Shown piece after piece: positions 19,166 to 29,500 of a stretch of DNA of 64,000 nt. The translations under genes and the position numbers were made by a program. The stretch is from Lucinisca nassula (taxonomy: Eukaryota; Mollusca; Bivalvia; Lucinida; Lucinidae), in NCBI GenBank assembly GCA_963580285.1, contig OY757010.1:213188138-213252137 (forward strand), in the 5' to 3' direction. A model generated the notes under the pieces. It did not search any database and had not been told where the DNA came from. It worked only from the letters and a program-made list of their open reading frames with translations. How positions within the stretch are numbered: the stretch's first letter is position 1; each line of letters starts with the position of its first letter.

Positions 19166-19624
19166 GGGGACATCAGTGTTTCACAAACACATCTTGTCAT
19201 TTTTCACTGTGAATTCGATATATCCTAAAAAATTAACGTATTCCCTGTTTATGAGTAAAATATTATCTAAACGTTATTAATGTGTGACAGAAATTACGTC
19301 AAGTACGTTTTCCCGTCATTCCGATGTTGATGACGTCACTTTTTGCACATACGCAACGTAAATAATGCACGCGACGCCAGATAAGCTTAGCAACTGTGGC
19401 CATTATTCAAATTCAAATTTCAAGTAAACCATTTCATAAAGTAATATTCCAAGCTATTGTCCAGGTGCAAGCTTTCAGTTTACACCCCAGTTAATACAAT
19501 AAATCGACGCGAAATCACCATGAGAAAGGTTTGCTCTCTGAAATGATGACTGACTATTCTCTTTGAAATAGCGTTACAAAAAACACATTTGAACAAAGAA
19601 CAAAAAGTTTGATTTGTTTTCAGT

Positions 19625-19745
19625 GTAAGATCAATTTTTATTTCATCCAAAAACATCACAAGAAGTATTTTCACGAGTGGCGAAAGCAAGACACTCGTGA
19701 AAATACTACCTTCGATGTTCATTCGGTGAAATAAAAATCGACCTT
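19625..19745. repeat. Inverted-repeat element with CACTCGTGAAAATAC arm
   Basis: GTATTTTCACGAGTG (~19668) and CACTCGTGAAAATAC (~19692) are inverted around a short loop. Outer GATCAATTTTTATTTCA and TGAAATAAAAATCGACC are also nearly inverted. Confidence 0.7.
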
Positions 19746-20500
19746 GCTCTGTAAAAATAAAATATCCTCTATGTATCATATGTCGTCGTGTCTGGGAATG
19801 TAATAACGCCATGCAATACATTTGGTAATCCACTAGTGGATTAAATATGTAAATTAGTTAGATACACTCCGTAACGTTATAGGAGGTTTTTTCGTGACGT
19901 ACTTCCGGTTCTAAAAATAGAACGGGAAAAGCCCTGGCCGTCATCTGTCGTATTGCTTCAAAGGTAGTGGGACGGATAAAGTGTTAATTACAGCGTAAAA
20001 CAGTGGAATTCTTTTAAACTTTTGGGGAAGTCTAATGTAAGATAATGGGAGAAACACCGATATGCTGCCAGATGTGAAATTTCGCATTACGAAAATTGTC
20101 TCTCTCTCTCTCTCTCTTAACGCACCAACAATTAGCGAGCGCAGGCAAATGTAAATTACAGTTTGTCGTTAAATGACGCTACGTCAACCGACATGTAGCG
20201 TGTCAACAAAATCGTGTCTACATCACAACAACTTGAAAGTGATGCATTGAATTTGACATTGCAACGTCGATGAAACGTCACAACTTTTCGTTGGCGATAA
20301 TACGGCGTTGTTTAATAAAATCTCATTTGCCCAGTGCTCGGACCCATCAAGACTCAGTGGGATTGGAACATTAAATTCAAAACAAAGGTAGAACACCCTT
20401 TCAGAGCATAAGAATGTTAAACACTCCTTCGCAAGTGCAAGATTTTACAGTAAAATCTGGTAGATTTGTAGATTGGTTCAACCTGCCCAGCCCTTAGGTC
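19746..20500. other. No gene; short (CT)10 and CAACGTCG-type words
   Basis: A (CT)10 tract lies at 20098-20117, and ACGTCAACCGAC / CAACGTCGATGAAACGTC words at ~20180-20285 resemble the 22818 element. Nothing else is supported. Confidence 0.45.
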
Positions 20501-20504
20501 TACA

Positions 20505-20732
20505 TTAACCTATTTGGTACCGTAAACCCCAAAAGGGGTAAGTGACAAACAGTGCAGACCCAGATCAGACGCTGCGTTCTGTGGCGTCTGATCAGGGCTC
20601 ACACTGTTTGCAAAAGGTTCGGCCATTTTCCAACTAAATTTTGAAGAAAATACAACCTGACCCCCCCTAAATTTTGAAAATGACTCCTGCTATATATAAG
20701 GAGGAAGATTCTATTTGGTACAAAAAGGGTTA
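20505..20732. mobile_element. TTAA-ended hairpin MITE
   Basis: It starts TTAACCTATTTGGTACC and ends GGTACAAAAAGGGTTA, which are inverted. The core hairpin AACAGTGCAGACCCAGATC / GATCAGGGCTCACACTGTTTG is shared with the copies at 27535, 26001, 37970 and 51196. Confidence 0.75.
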
Positions 20733-20769
20733 TGGGCTTCTTGGACACAGGGATCAGTCAAACCATCTC

Positions 20770-20992
20770 AACGGTCACGTGCCATTGAAGTGAGTTGGAG
20801 TGGTTGTCGACGGCATGACGTCGAGCCAACGTTGACCCGACGCCCGTCTGTAAGTCCACTCATTGTTGTTTTTTTTTTTTTTGTTTTTTTGTTTTTACTG
20901 TCAGTATGTTTATTTGTCTATCTAACAGTCCGTACGTTCGTCAGTTCATTCAGTCAGTCGGTCTGTGTCTACTGTCAGTTTGTCAGCCAAAC

Positions 20993-21056
<64 letters not shown>

Positions 21057-21155
21057 GCCAACGGTCATGTGACAATGAAGTGAGTTGGAGTGGGTGTCGA
21101 CGGCATGACGTCGAACCAACATTGACTCAACGCCCCTCCGTCAGTCCACTCATTA
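20770..21155. repeat. Direct repeat pair flanking a (CT)n tract
   Basis: A ~95-bp block (AACGGTCACGTGCCATTGAA...GTCCACTCATT) at 20770-20865 recurs with ~10% differences at 21058-21155. The (CT)n microsatellite at 20995-21054 lies between them. Confidence 0.75.
20995..21054 (+). repeat. (CT)n microsatellite
   Basis: Uninterrupted CT dinucleotides of about 60 bp. The leucine/serine ORFs across it are artefacts. Confidence 0.97.
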
Positions 21156-21222
21156 GTTTATTTCGACTGACAGTATGGACATTTAAATTGCACATGTAGA
21201 CAGATCGTTGGACAGATTTCTC

Positions 21223-21330
<108 letters not shown>

Positions 21331-21963
21331 GAATAAAACGAAAGTTACGTAAAAACTTATTTTGTGAATAACGGTATCTCAAGCCATTGACATGAGTCAT
21401 TCACGAAAGGATTTTCGTCAATTAAAAACGGATTTAGGAAAAATGAATTTCGGTAATGAAAGTAAAATATCATTCTTTCCATCTCGAGGCATTATTTCAA
21501 TGAAAACGGGTATATTTTCTCTCAAAATGTCTTAATAATGTTAGCATTTTGAGTACCGCCAATACATTTGAATAGCGATGGCCGTTTCAATTGACGGCCA
21601 GTACTTTGCGCATGCGCAAGAATGACGTCATAAACGGAATTCCTAAAACCTCCTATATGTTCGACGTCCTAAACGACGTCGCATTTACTTATGGTGGAAG
21701 GTTGACATTTTTATAACAAAATCGTGAATAATATGCGTTTTAAATGGCATATGATAAATAGAATCTTGCTTTCGTGTTCATTTTTCACTCAATTTATTAA
21801 ATTCTTGGGGGAAAATGCTTAATATTCTCAACAAAGCCTCGCATGTTATGCCTTTTACTCAACTCGTTTAATAATAATGACAAGAAAAGGCAAACAACTG
21901 TCAACAAGTTTATTTCTACATTTTGTGTCTTTTGATTGTAATGTTTACTTGTATATAATTACT
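21331..21963. other. No recognised feature
   Basis: The stretch is AT-rich. Only short ORFs and no repeat family was identified. Confidence 0.5.
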
Positions 21964-22242
21964 CATCACGTGAACAAGTCCGTCAAATAAAGACCACCCT
22001 AAACCCCAATTTATATTGTGAAAACTGGGGTTTACGGGGGTAAACATTATTGTCCTTATTTATGCTCCAAGACATAGGTTGTGGGTACTCGTTAGAACCG
22101 CCTCAATGAGGCGGTTCTAACGAGCACCCAGAACCTATGTTTGGAGTATATATAAGAAAAATGTCAGAAATTTTCATCAGAAAATTGCCTTTTTTTGAGA
22201 TATGAAAAATGCACATTATCACATGGATGTGTTATCGTAATG
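21964..22242. mobile_element. MITE family B, complete 279-bp copy
   Basis: The ends are CATCACGTGAACAAGTCCGT and ATGTGTTATCGTAATG. The centre is GTTAGAACCGCCTCAATGAG followed by its inverse, a long hairpin. It is non-coding. Confidence 0.88.
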
Positions 22243-22495
22243 TACCCGGCGTCGTTAAACATGAAATCATCATCATCATCATCAGCTTATTGACGTCATT
22301 TATCAGTCATATGATTGAACAGGTTAGGTGAAGGTCAGCCAGCAGATCCTGGTAATATAACCAGGTTTAGATACAACTGTTGCACCCTTGAAATTCACAC
22401 ACAGCTTAAGGTGTAGTTTCCAGCAAATATAAATTAAATCATCACATTAATAAGTCGATAGAAAGCCATCTGCTTAAAACCTCCACTTCATATAG

Positions 22496-22772
22496 CATCA
22501 CGAAAACACACCTATATAATTCTGACCACCCTCTACCCCTCTTTTATAAAGTAAAACTGGGGTTTACAGGGGTAAACTTTATTTTTCTCTTTTTCTGCTC
22601 TAACATATAGATTGTGGGTAATCATTAGAACCGCCTCGAGGAGGCGGTTCTAACGATTACCCCTAATCTATATTTTAGAGCAGAAATAAGAAAAATATCA
22701 CAATTTTCATCTTAAGTTTCATTTTTCAGCAATAAAGGTTACAATATATTTGTATAGGTGTGTAATTGTACT
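22496..22772. mobile_element. MITE family A copy
   Basis: Left end CATCACGAAAACACACCTAT, right end GTATAGGTGTGTAATTG, central hairpin around CCGCCTCGAGGAGGCGG. Confidence 0.85.
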
Positions 22773-22817
22773 TTGCTTAGAAGCCCAACGTCATATAGAG
22801 AGAAGTGAGGCTCACAA

Positions 22818-23007
22818 CCCAGCAGGCACATGACGTAATTGTGACGTCACATCAACGTCGGTACAACGTCATGACCTTTATGCAACGTCACATCAACGTC
22901 GGTGCAACGTCATGACCTTTATGCAACGTCACATCAACGTCGGTGCAACGTCATGACGTTGCACCGACGTTGATTTGACGTTGCCATAGCGACGTGTGCC
23001 TGCTGGG
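22818..23007. mobile_element. CAGCAGGCACA-ended element with 41-bp tandem repeats
   Basis: Perfect terminal inverted repeats CCCAGCAGGCACA and TGTGCCTGCTGGG. Inside are three 41-bp units starting at 22844, 22885 and 22926, each built from ACGTCACATCAACGTCGGT. It is non-coding. Confidence 0.88.
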
Positions 23008-23300
23008 AATATTATATAAGATCTTCCTTGTTTTTCCTAAGAAACATAGCGAGTGGGTACACGTAATAACCGCCCCTTAGATAAGGGTAAAACAGCCTCT
23101 CAGAATCTAAGTTCGCAAAAAAGATAAAGTTGGGCAAATTTGATCACTGCGCTATAATCAAGCAGACTTTGATGTCAATTCTATATTTTTTGGAAAACCT
23201 GTTTTTAATTGGCCGCTGGTCGTGCAGAGCTGCAAAAACTTTCAAGTTACAAGGGCCTGTTAACGTTATGACGAATAAGTGATAAATTTCCTATGAAAAT

Positions 23301-23577
23301 CATTACGAAAACAGGCCTTTTCAAATATATTGAACAGTTTACCACAAAATTGAAAAAATAAATCTGATACAAATATCTGATATTTTTTTTTGTTTCTGCT
23401 CAAAACTTAGATTGTGGGAACTAGTCAGAACAGCCTTGTCGAGGCAGTTCTAACAAGTACCCCCAATTTATGTTTTAAAGCAGAAAAATATAATGTATAC
23501 CCCCTGTAAAACCCAGTTTTACTATATAAATGTGGGGTTGTTTGGGTCAAAATTATATAGGCGGGTTTTCGTGATTA
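23301..23577. mobile_element. MITE family A copy
   Basis: Left end CATTACGAAAACAGGCC, right end TATAGGCGGGTTTTCGTGATT. The hairpin centre is diverged. It is in reverse orientation to 27070-27349. Confidence 0.8.
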
Positions 23578-23589
23578 TGAGATCTTGCT

Positions 23590-23819
23590 CATTACGAAAA
23601 CACGCCATTATAAATACATTTTAAACTTTACCGCCGAAAAATGACAATTTTCAGATGAAAAATTGTGATAGATGTATTTCGAGGCAGTTCTAACGAGTAC
23701 CCACAATCTATATTTTGGAGCAGAAATAAGAAAAATAAGGGTTACCCCTCTAACCCCAAGTTTTGCTATATAAAAGTGGGGCTCAATGGGGTCAAAATAT
23801 ATAGGTGTGTTTTCATGGT
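23590..23819. mobile_element. MITE family A copy, one hairpin arm lost
   Basis: Left end CATTACGAAAACACGCC, right end ATATAGGTGTGTTTTCATGG. It lies only 12 bp from the previous copy in the same orientation. The left part of the central hairpin is deleted. Confidence 0.8.
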
Positions 23820-24345
23820 GCATATTGGAAGCGCTAAATCTTGTGAAAATGTCGTGATTATAGACATACCACACAATGCATGATCTCCATTGCCTCAAAA
23901 CACACATATAAAAGAATTGCATTACACTCGTTGCCATTATAATGCAGTTTGCAGTCATTTTTTTATTACCATACAGTAAGAGTTCCTTGGTGCAATGGTT
24001 ATTTAAATGTCACAATGTGTTTGCACTGCAATGTCATTATGAACCTTTGAAAGAATATGATTCATAACAATTCACAATGTTATTCACATTTGTGCCTGAT
24101 ATTCTTTTTGTACCAATCTTTTCCGACTTTAGGGATGTGTGGTTCGTTTCATATATATACTATTTTACAACCTCTATGCGCCACTCACAAACAACAGATG
24201 CCTTTTTTCAAAATACTTTTCTTTTTTTGGAGAAAATAAGGCTTGACATGTCACATGATTCACTTGAAATATAAAGTCTTATTTTCAATGAAAAAAAAAA
24301 AACAACAACTAAATTTCTTGTGTGCATTGTGGCGTCTGATCACGG
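23820..24345. other. No recognised feature
   Basis: The stretch is AT-rich with short unsupported ORFs. Confidence 0.5.
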
Positions 24346-24765
24346 TCCTCACAATTCCTAATATCCCTGTTCTGAGATGCTAGCAATATATGGACATTAA
24401 ATTGTTGTTGATCAGTCCTCACAATGCCTAATATCCCTGTTCTAAGATGCTAGCAATATATGGACAATAAATTGTTGTTGATCAGTCCTCACAATTCCTA
24501 ATATCACTGTTCTAAGATGCTAGCAATAGATAGACAGTAAATCGTTGTTGATCAGTGCTCACAATTCCTAATATCCCTTTTCTAAGATGCTAGCAATAGA
24601 TAGACAGTAACGTGTTGTTGATCAGTGCTCACAATTCCTAATATCCATGTTCTAAGATGCTAACAATGTAGGGAGAGTAAATTAGTGTTGACCAGTCCTC
24701 ACAATTCCTAATATCCCTGTTCTAAGACGCTGGCACCATATGGACAGTAAATTGTTGTTACCATA
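24346..24765 (+). repeat. Six-copy 70-bp tandem repeat
   Basis: Units begin at 24346, 24416, 24486, 24556, 24626 and 24696, exactly 70 bp apart, each with CTCACAATTCCTAATATCCC, TCTAAGATGCTAGCAAT and TGTTGTTGATCAG. It is a minisatellite and has no unique spacers. Confidence 0.92.
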
Positions 24766-24833
24766 AGTCGAATGATAAATGGTGTTAACTCTCATGCCCC
24801 TGGGTATTTATAGTGAATACCACTGTCTTGGAA

Positions 24834-25045
24834 CATTACGGTACCATAGTGCATTCTTTCATATCTCCAAAATGGTTACTTTTCTGGGGGAAAATTCGTT
24901 ATATTTTTCTTGTTTATGCCCAGAAGATAGGTTGTGGGGGAGGCGGTTCTAACGAATACCCACAACCTATGTCTTCGAGCAGAAATAAGACAAATAATAT
25001 ATACCCAGGTAAACCCTAGTTTTCCCTTTATAAAGTGGGGTTTAG
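24834..25045. mobile_element. MITE family B copy, right end degraded
   Basis: Starts CATTACGGTACCATAGTGC and contains CTCCAAAATGGTTACTTTTC and the GGCGGTTCTAACGAATACCC arm. The right terminal repeat is missing. Confidence 0.7.
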
Positions 25046-25432
25046 ATTAAGAATCGGGGTTTCCTTTAAGAGTTGAACCCTTTACCTTTGGGACAGAAGT
25101 TACAGAAAAGCGTACAGGAAGTCTGAAAATTGTCTTCCTTTGGAAAATGGCGGCTGGATGAGTCATCTGTATCCTGTCCTCTTATAAAGTCCATTTCATG
25201 ATCGTTCTGGTATCAACAAATTTTATCTGACAGTTATATCTCCTATACTTGAAGACATACACCTCGTGTATTTGCTGAGGCTTTATACTTGTTTAAGCCA
25301 GCATAAAATCTAGTATAAGTTTATCATCAGATCATAAATATTGCTTCATATGTTTCCAATGCCAGCCACAGAATGCAATATTTGAATGATTCTTTAACAA
25401 ACACAAGCAGTTAAGTCAACAGACTTGCTGTT

Positions 25433-25735
25433 CAACACGCCTATGTAATTTTTACCCCTTAACCCCACTTTTATTGGGTAAAACTGGGGTTTGCAGGGGT
25501 AAACCATATTTTTCTTATATCTGCTCTGAAATAAAGATTGTGGGTGCTCGATAGAATCGCCTCGATAAGGCGGTTCTAACGAGTACCCACAATCTATATT
25601 ATCGAGGCGGTTCTAACGAGTACCCACAATCTATATTTTGAGCAGGCATAAGAAAAATATCACATTTTTTATCTTAAATGTTCCTTTTCCCGCGATAAAA
25701 CTACAATGTATTTGTATAGGCGTGTTTTCGTAATG
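25433..25735. mobile_element. MITE family A copy with duplicated hairpin arm
   Basis: Left end truncated (ACACGCCTATGTAATTTT), right end TGTATAGGCGTGTTTTCGTAATG split as TGTATAGGCGTG plus TTTTCGTAATG. The right arm GGCGGTTCTAACGAGTACCC occurs twice in tandem (~25570 and ~25605). Confidence 0.82.
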
Positions 25736-26000
25736 TGTTGCTAAGAAACAGCAACCATGAACGTCCTCTAACAGGCCTTCAACATACAGCAATACAGCTG
25801 GAATAATTAGCAGCTGTTTTTGATCAACAATAACGTCTTGACATATTATATATAGAGACTGTTTCTTCAAGAGACAATCTGAAGAGAATGCCTAGTAGGA
25901 CTATGCCCTCTATATGAGGGAAAACAAGGTTCATTTTTGTTATTTCTTTACAGAAAATTTTTTCTGGGTACTTGTTAAAATCGCCTCACTGAGACGGATT

Positions 26001-26213
26001 TTAACCCTTATCTTGCTGTTCACGACAACCCCTATCTTTGCAAACAGTGTAGATCCAGATCAGATGGCTTCTGAAGAAGCCATCTGATCAGGATCTACAC
26101 TGTTTGGCATTTAGTTTATGAATTTGTGGCAATAAATTACATAAAGTAATTTGATTGGCTGATAGACAGAAAAGGGTGTGGCTTAAATGAATATTCAGCA
26201 AGAGAAGGGTTAA
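26001..26213. mobile_element. TTAA-flanked hairpin MITE
   Basis: TTAACCCTTATCTTGCTG and CAGCAAGAGAAGGGTTAA are inverted ends including TTAA. The core CAGATCAGATGGCTTC / GAAGCCATCTGATCAGG is a long hairpin flanked by AACAGTGTAGATCC arms. TTAA targets are typical of piggyBac- or Kolobok-mobilised elements. It lies just downstream of the PLCE1-like last exon. Confidence 0.85.
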
Positions 26214-26430
26214 CAAATATACACAACATATGTTTATGGACTAATAAGGAAAATATTCCAAAGTTCCTCCACACCCGTAGCTGTGCGGGCATGGCAAGAA
26301 ACCATCCTAGCTGTCGTTTTCAACTACATGACTTTAGCACATGATATGGCATCATCTCCTTAGACTTTTTAAGCCTCTTGGAAAATGTCCTTTTCACATA
26401 TGCTCTTAATGAGCGATAGTCCTTCAGTTC

Positions 26431-26579
26431 TCATGATTTTCCTAATTTCAGAATTCTTTTCCACTTTTTGGAAGACTGTACATCAGTGCCAGAAGCTGGC
26501 GGGGTAGGCGGCGGCTCAAGAAGGCTTTTCTCACTACTAAGAGGTAGGGCTAGTGATGACGAGCTGGGGGTAAATTCTC
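26431..26579 (-). CDS. PLCE1: PLCE1-like exon, last (C-terminal tail and stop)
   Basis: A TTTCATTTCAG acceptor precedes the exon, which enters with two bases completing a Gly codon. It encodes a Ser/Pro-rich stretch ([14 protein letters not shown]) and a basic end ([14 protein letters not shown]) before TGA at 26431-26433. Phase fits the exon at 32426 exactly. The tail is poorly conserved in the family, so this last exon is less certain than the domain exons. No clear AATAAA was seen nearby on this strand. Confidence 0.7.
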
Positions 26580-29500
26580 CTGAAATGAAAGTATAATTTT
26601 AACACTTAAAGCCAAGGTGAAGGCAATATGTGGCGGCCATTAAAAGTCTCCCTATTCTTCATCAGAGTGCGGGGCCCCCGCACATTGGGGCTTTAAAAAT
26701 AAATGGGCTGCGTGATGCTTCCGCGCGGATCTGAAACCGACCGCACACGAGACTGGTAAACTGTTCAGAGGATCTAAGCCTGCCCAGGCAAAGCGATGCG
26801 AGTCAGACCGTCTATGCTTATAAAGTAGAAGTAAAACAAAGATCAGGAATCGATACAATTAACTTACTCCACCCATATTTTATAAACCCTATTGGTTTCA
26901 TTTGGCTTGAGATGATATGTCGGATAGAAGTCCCACAAAATTCGAAGCAACGTCTCCATAATGACCTATATAGTGTTGACGGGGACGTTAAACCACAAAT
27001 CAAACACACAAACAAATCATCAGTGTTATAATTATTATTTTTTAAACCTTTGGGGTCCTGAATATCAGCCATCACGAAAACACGCCTATATAATTTTGAC
27101 CCCCTTGAACCCCACTTTTATATAGTAAAATTGGGATTTCCGGGGGTATACCTTATTTTTCTTATTTCTGCTCTAAAATATAGATTGTGGGCACTCGTTA
27201 GAACCGCCTCGATAAGGTGGTTCTAACGAGTGCCCACAAGCTATATTTTGAGCAGAAATAAGAAAAATATCACAATTTTTCATCATAAAATTTTTATTAT
27301 TTCGGCGATAAAGGTGGCAATTTATTTGTATAGGCGTGTTTGCGTGATGGCAGGATTTTGAAAATATTCAAGAATCACTGATGAGGACATGGACTAATAA
27401 GTCAAAACTAGCTGTTCCGGCCCAGAAAACTTACACACTCCACACTTTCTCAGTTCTGTGTGCAGTTATTGCTTCCAATGTACACATTTTATAAAATGTA
27501 TTGCATATAATTTTGTATCATTATAAATATTACCTTAACCCATTTGAGACTGGAAACCCCTAAACGGGTAACGTGGCAAACAGTGCAGGGCCTCCACTTT
27601 TTTCTAAAAGTTCAGCCAGTTTCAAAATAGATTTTGAAGTAAACACAACCTGACACCCCTAAATTTTGAGATGGACACCTGCTATATATAAGGAGGAAGA
27701 TTCCATTTGGCACCAAAAGGGTTAATGATACCTTTCAATTTTAAGTGATATCGTTTAACTTCTGTTACTTAATAGAAGTGGAGGCAATGATTAGGAATCG
27801 ATACAATTAACCCACAGCTCCCATCAGCGATACCAAAGGGAAAAAAACACAAACATGAAACAACAGACCCCAATGGAAACATCAACAGCGGAAAGCCAAA
27901 AGGATAGTTACTTTCCCACAAAATGGCAAATAGGCTATCCAAAATAAAATAATATAAGCGACTCCAACACCTAAAGACAAACCATAACAAAAATAAATTG
28001 CGACAGAAGAACCGCCTTGGAACGGTTAGCGGAAACGAATTCCACTGGGGGGGGGGGGGGCTCTTAAATTGATTTTACGCGGCCACAATTCTCGCCCTTA
28101 CTTCCGTCGCGATTTAGACAAAAAATTTGTTCAGTCCGAATGAAGGCCTCCTAACTCATCGATGCATCATCTCCGTGAAACAACCACAGAGATGAAACAA
28201 AGGTGAGGACTCGACAGCAAGAAACCACTGAAATGTCGGAGCAAAAGAAAACCAACAGTTAGACTCCGATGTGCTCAACCGGAGACAGGATATCAGACAC
28301 CAACCAACGTTACATTAAATTATATCGCTTTAATTCTCAGTAAGCCTTTACGCTGGAACCGTAATAAAATCTGAGGCCTGACCCACCGGCGTGCAATTAA
28401 AGAGGGAAGCAAATTGGTCAACCGTGACTGGGTTAACTACCAACCATGTAGTCTGTCGTATAACATTTATGTTGTAACCAATTTTTTTATAACGAAGAAT
28501 GATTTTATGAAATTGGGTGCTGAAGTCATTGCAGTCATATTTTTCTGAATTTATATACTAAGTTACCTTAAAATTCGGGTTTCGATAGACCTTGTTGCAG
28601 AAGAGATTTAAGTCCAATATTGAATTTTGAAATTAAATCAGAATGGCATTTATAAAAATTTTGAAAAGGCTTTGCGTAGTTTATGGTACCGAAGTCGTTC
28701 TTTTGCAGTGTCTTATTTGTCAAGTGGTTTTGTGTCGTTGGTTTTGTTTGATTTGAGGTTTAACGTCTTCGTCAACACTGTAAAGGTCATTTTGGAGACG
28801 TTGCTTCCAATTTTGTGGGACTTTTACCCGACATTTAGATGAAATGACATCTCAAGCCCTGCTGCCCAATGAAACCAATATGGTTTATAAGCATGAATGA
28901 TCCGACTCAAACCGCTTTGCCAGGACAGGCTTAGATACTCTGAGCGGTTTATCAGTACTCGTGTGCGTGTCTTTTTCAGCTCTGCGTGGAAGTACCATGC
29001 AGCCCATCCATTACGCAAGCACGCCTATACAAATACATTGCCACCTTTATCGCCGAAAAAATGAAAATTTTATGATGAAAAATTGTGATATTTTTCTTAT
29101 TTCTGCTCAAAATATAGATTGGGGTACTCGTTGGAACCGCCTCATCGAGGCGGTTCTAACGAGTACCCACAATCTATATTTTAGAGCAGAAATAAGAAAA
29201 ATAAGATATACCCCCAGAAACCCCAGTTTTACTATATAAAAGTGGGGTTCAAGGGGGTCAAAATAATATAGGCGTGTTTTCGTGATGTATTTCTTCAAGC
29301 CCCGATGGGCGGGGGCCGATTTTGTGTCGTTGGTTAATGTTTCGTGTGTTTTTGCTTGTGCCTCTAAGGCACTTACTTCAGGTGTCTTCAGATGGCTATG
29401 TTTTTTGATGGTGGCATTTCCTGATTGGCATTTTCTTACTAGTTTGAACACAGATTGATACTTGCTTAAAGGTTCAAATTTACTCTCTCATATCGAGCGC

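Noticed and set aside
20715..21199. Ser-Leu repeat ORFs
   Set aside because: They are translations of the (CT)n microsatellite and flanking direct repeats.
24346..24765. Possible CRISPR-like array
   Set aside because: The whole 70-bp unit is repeated, there are no unique spacers, and the genome is eukaryotic.
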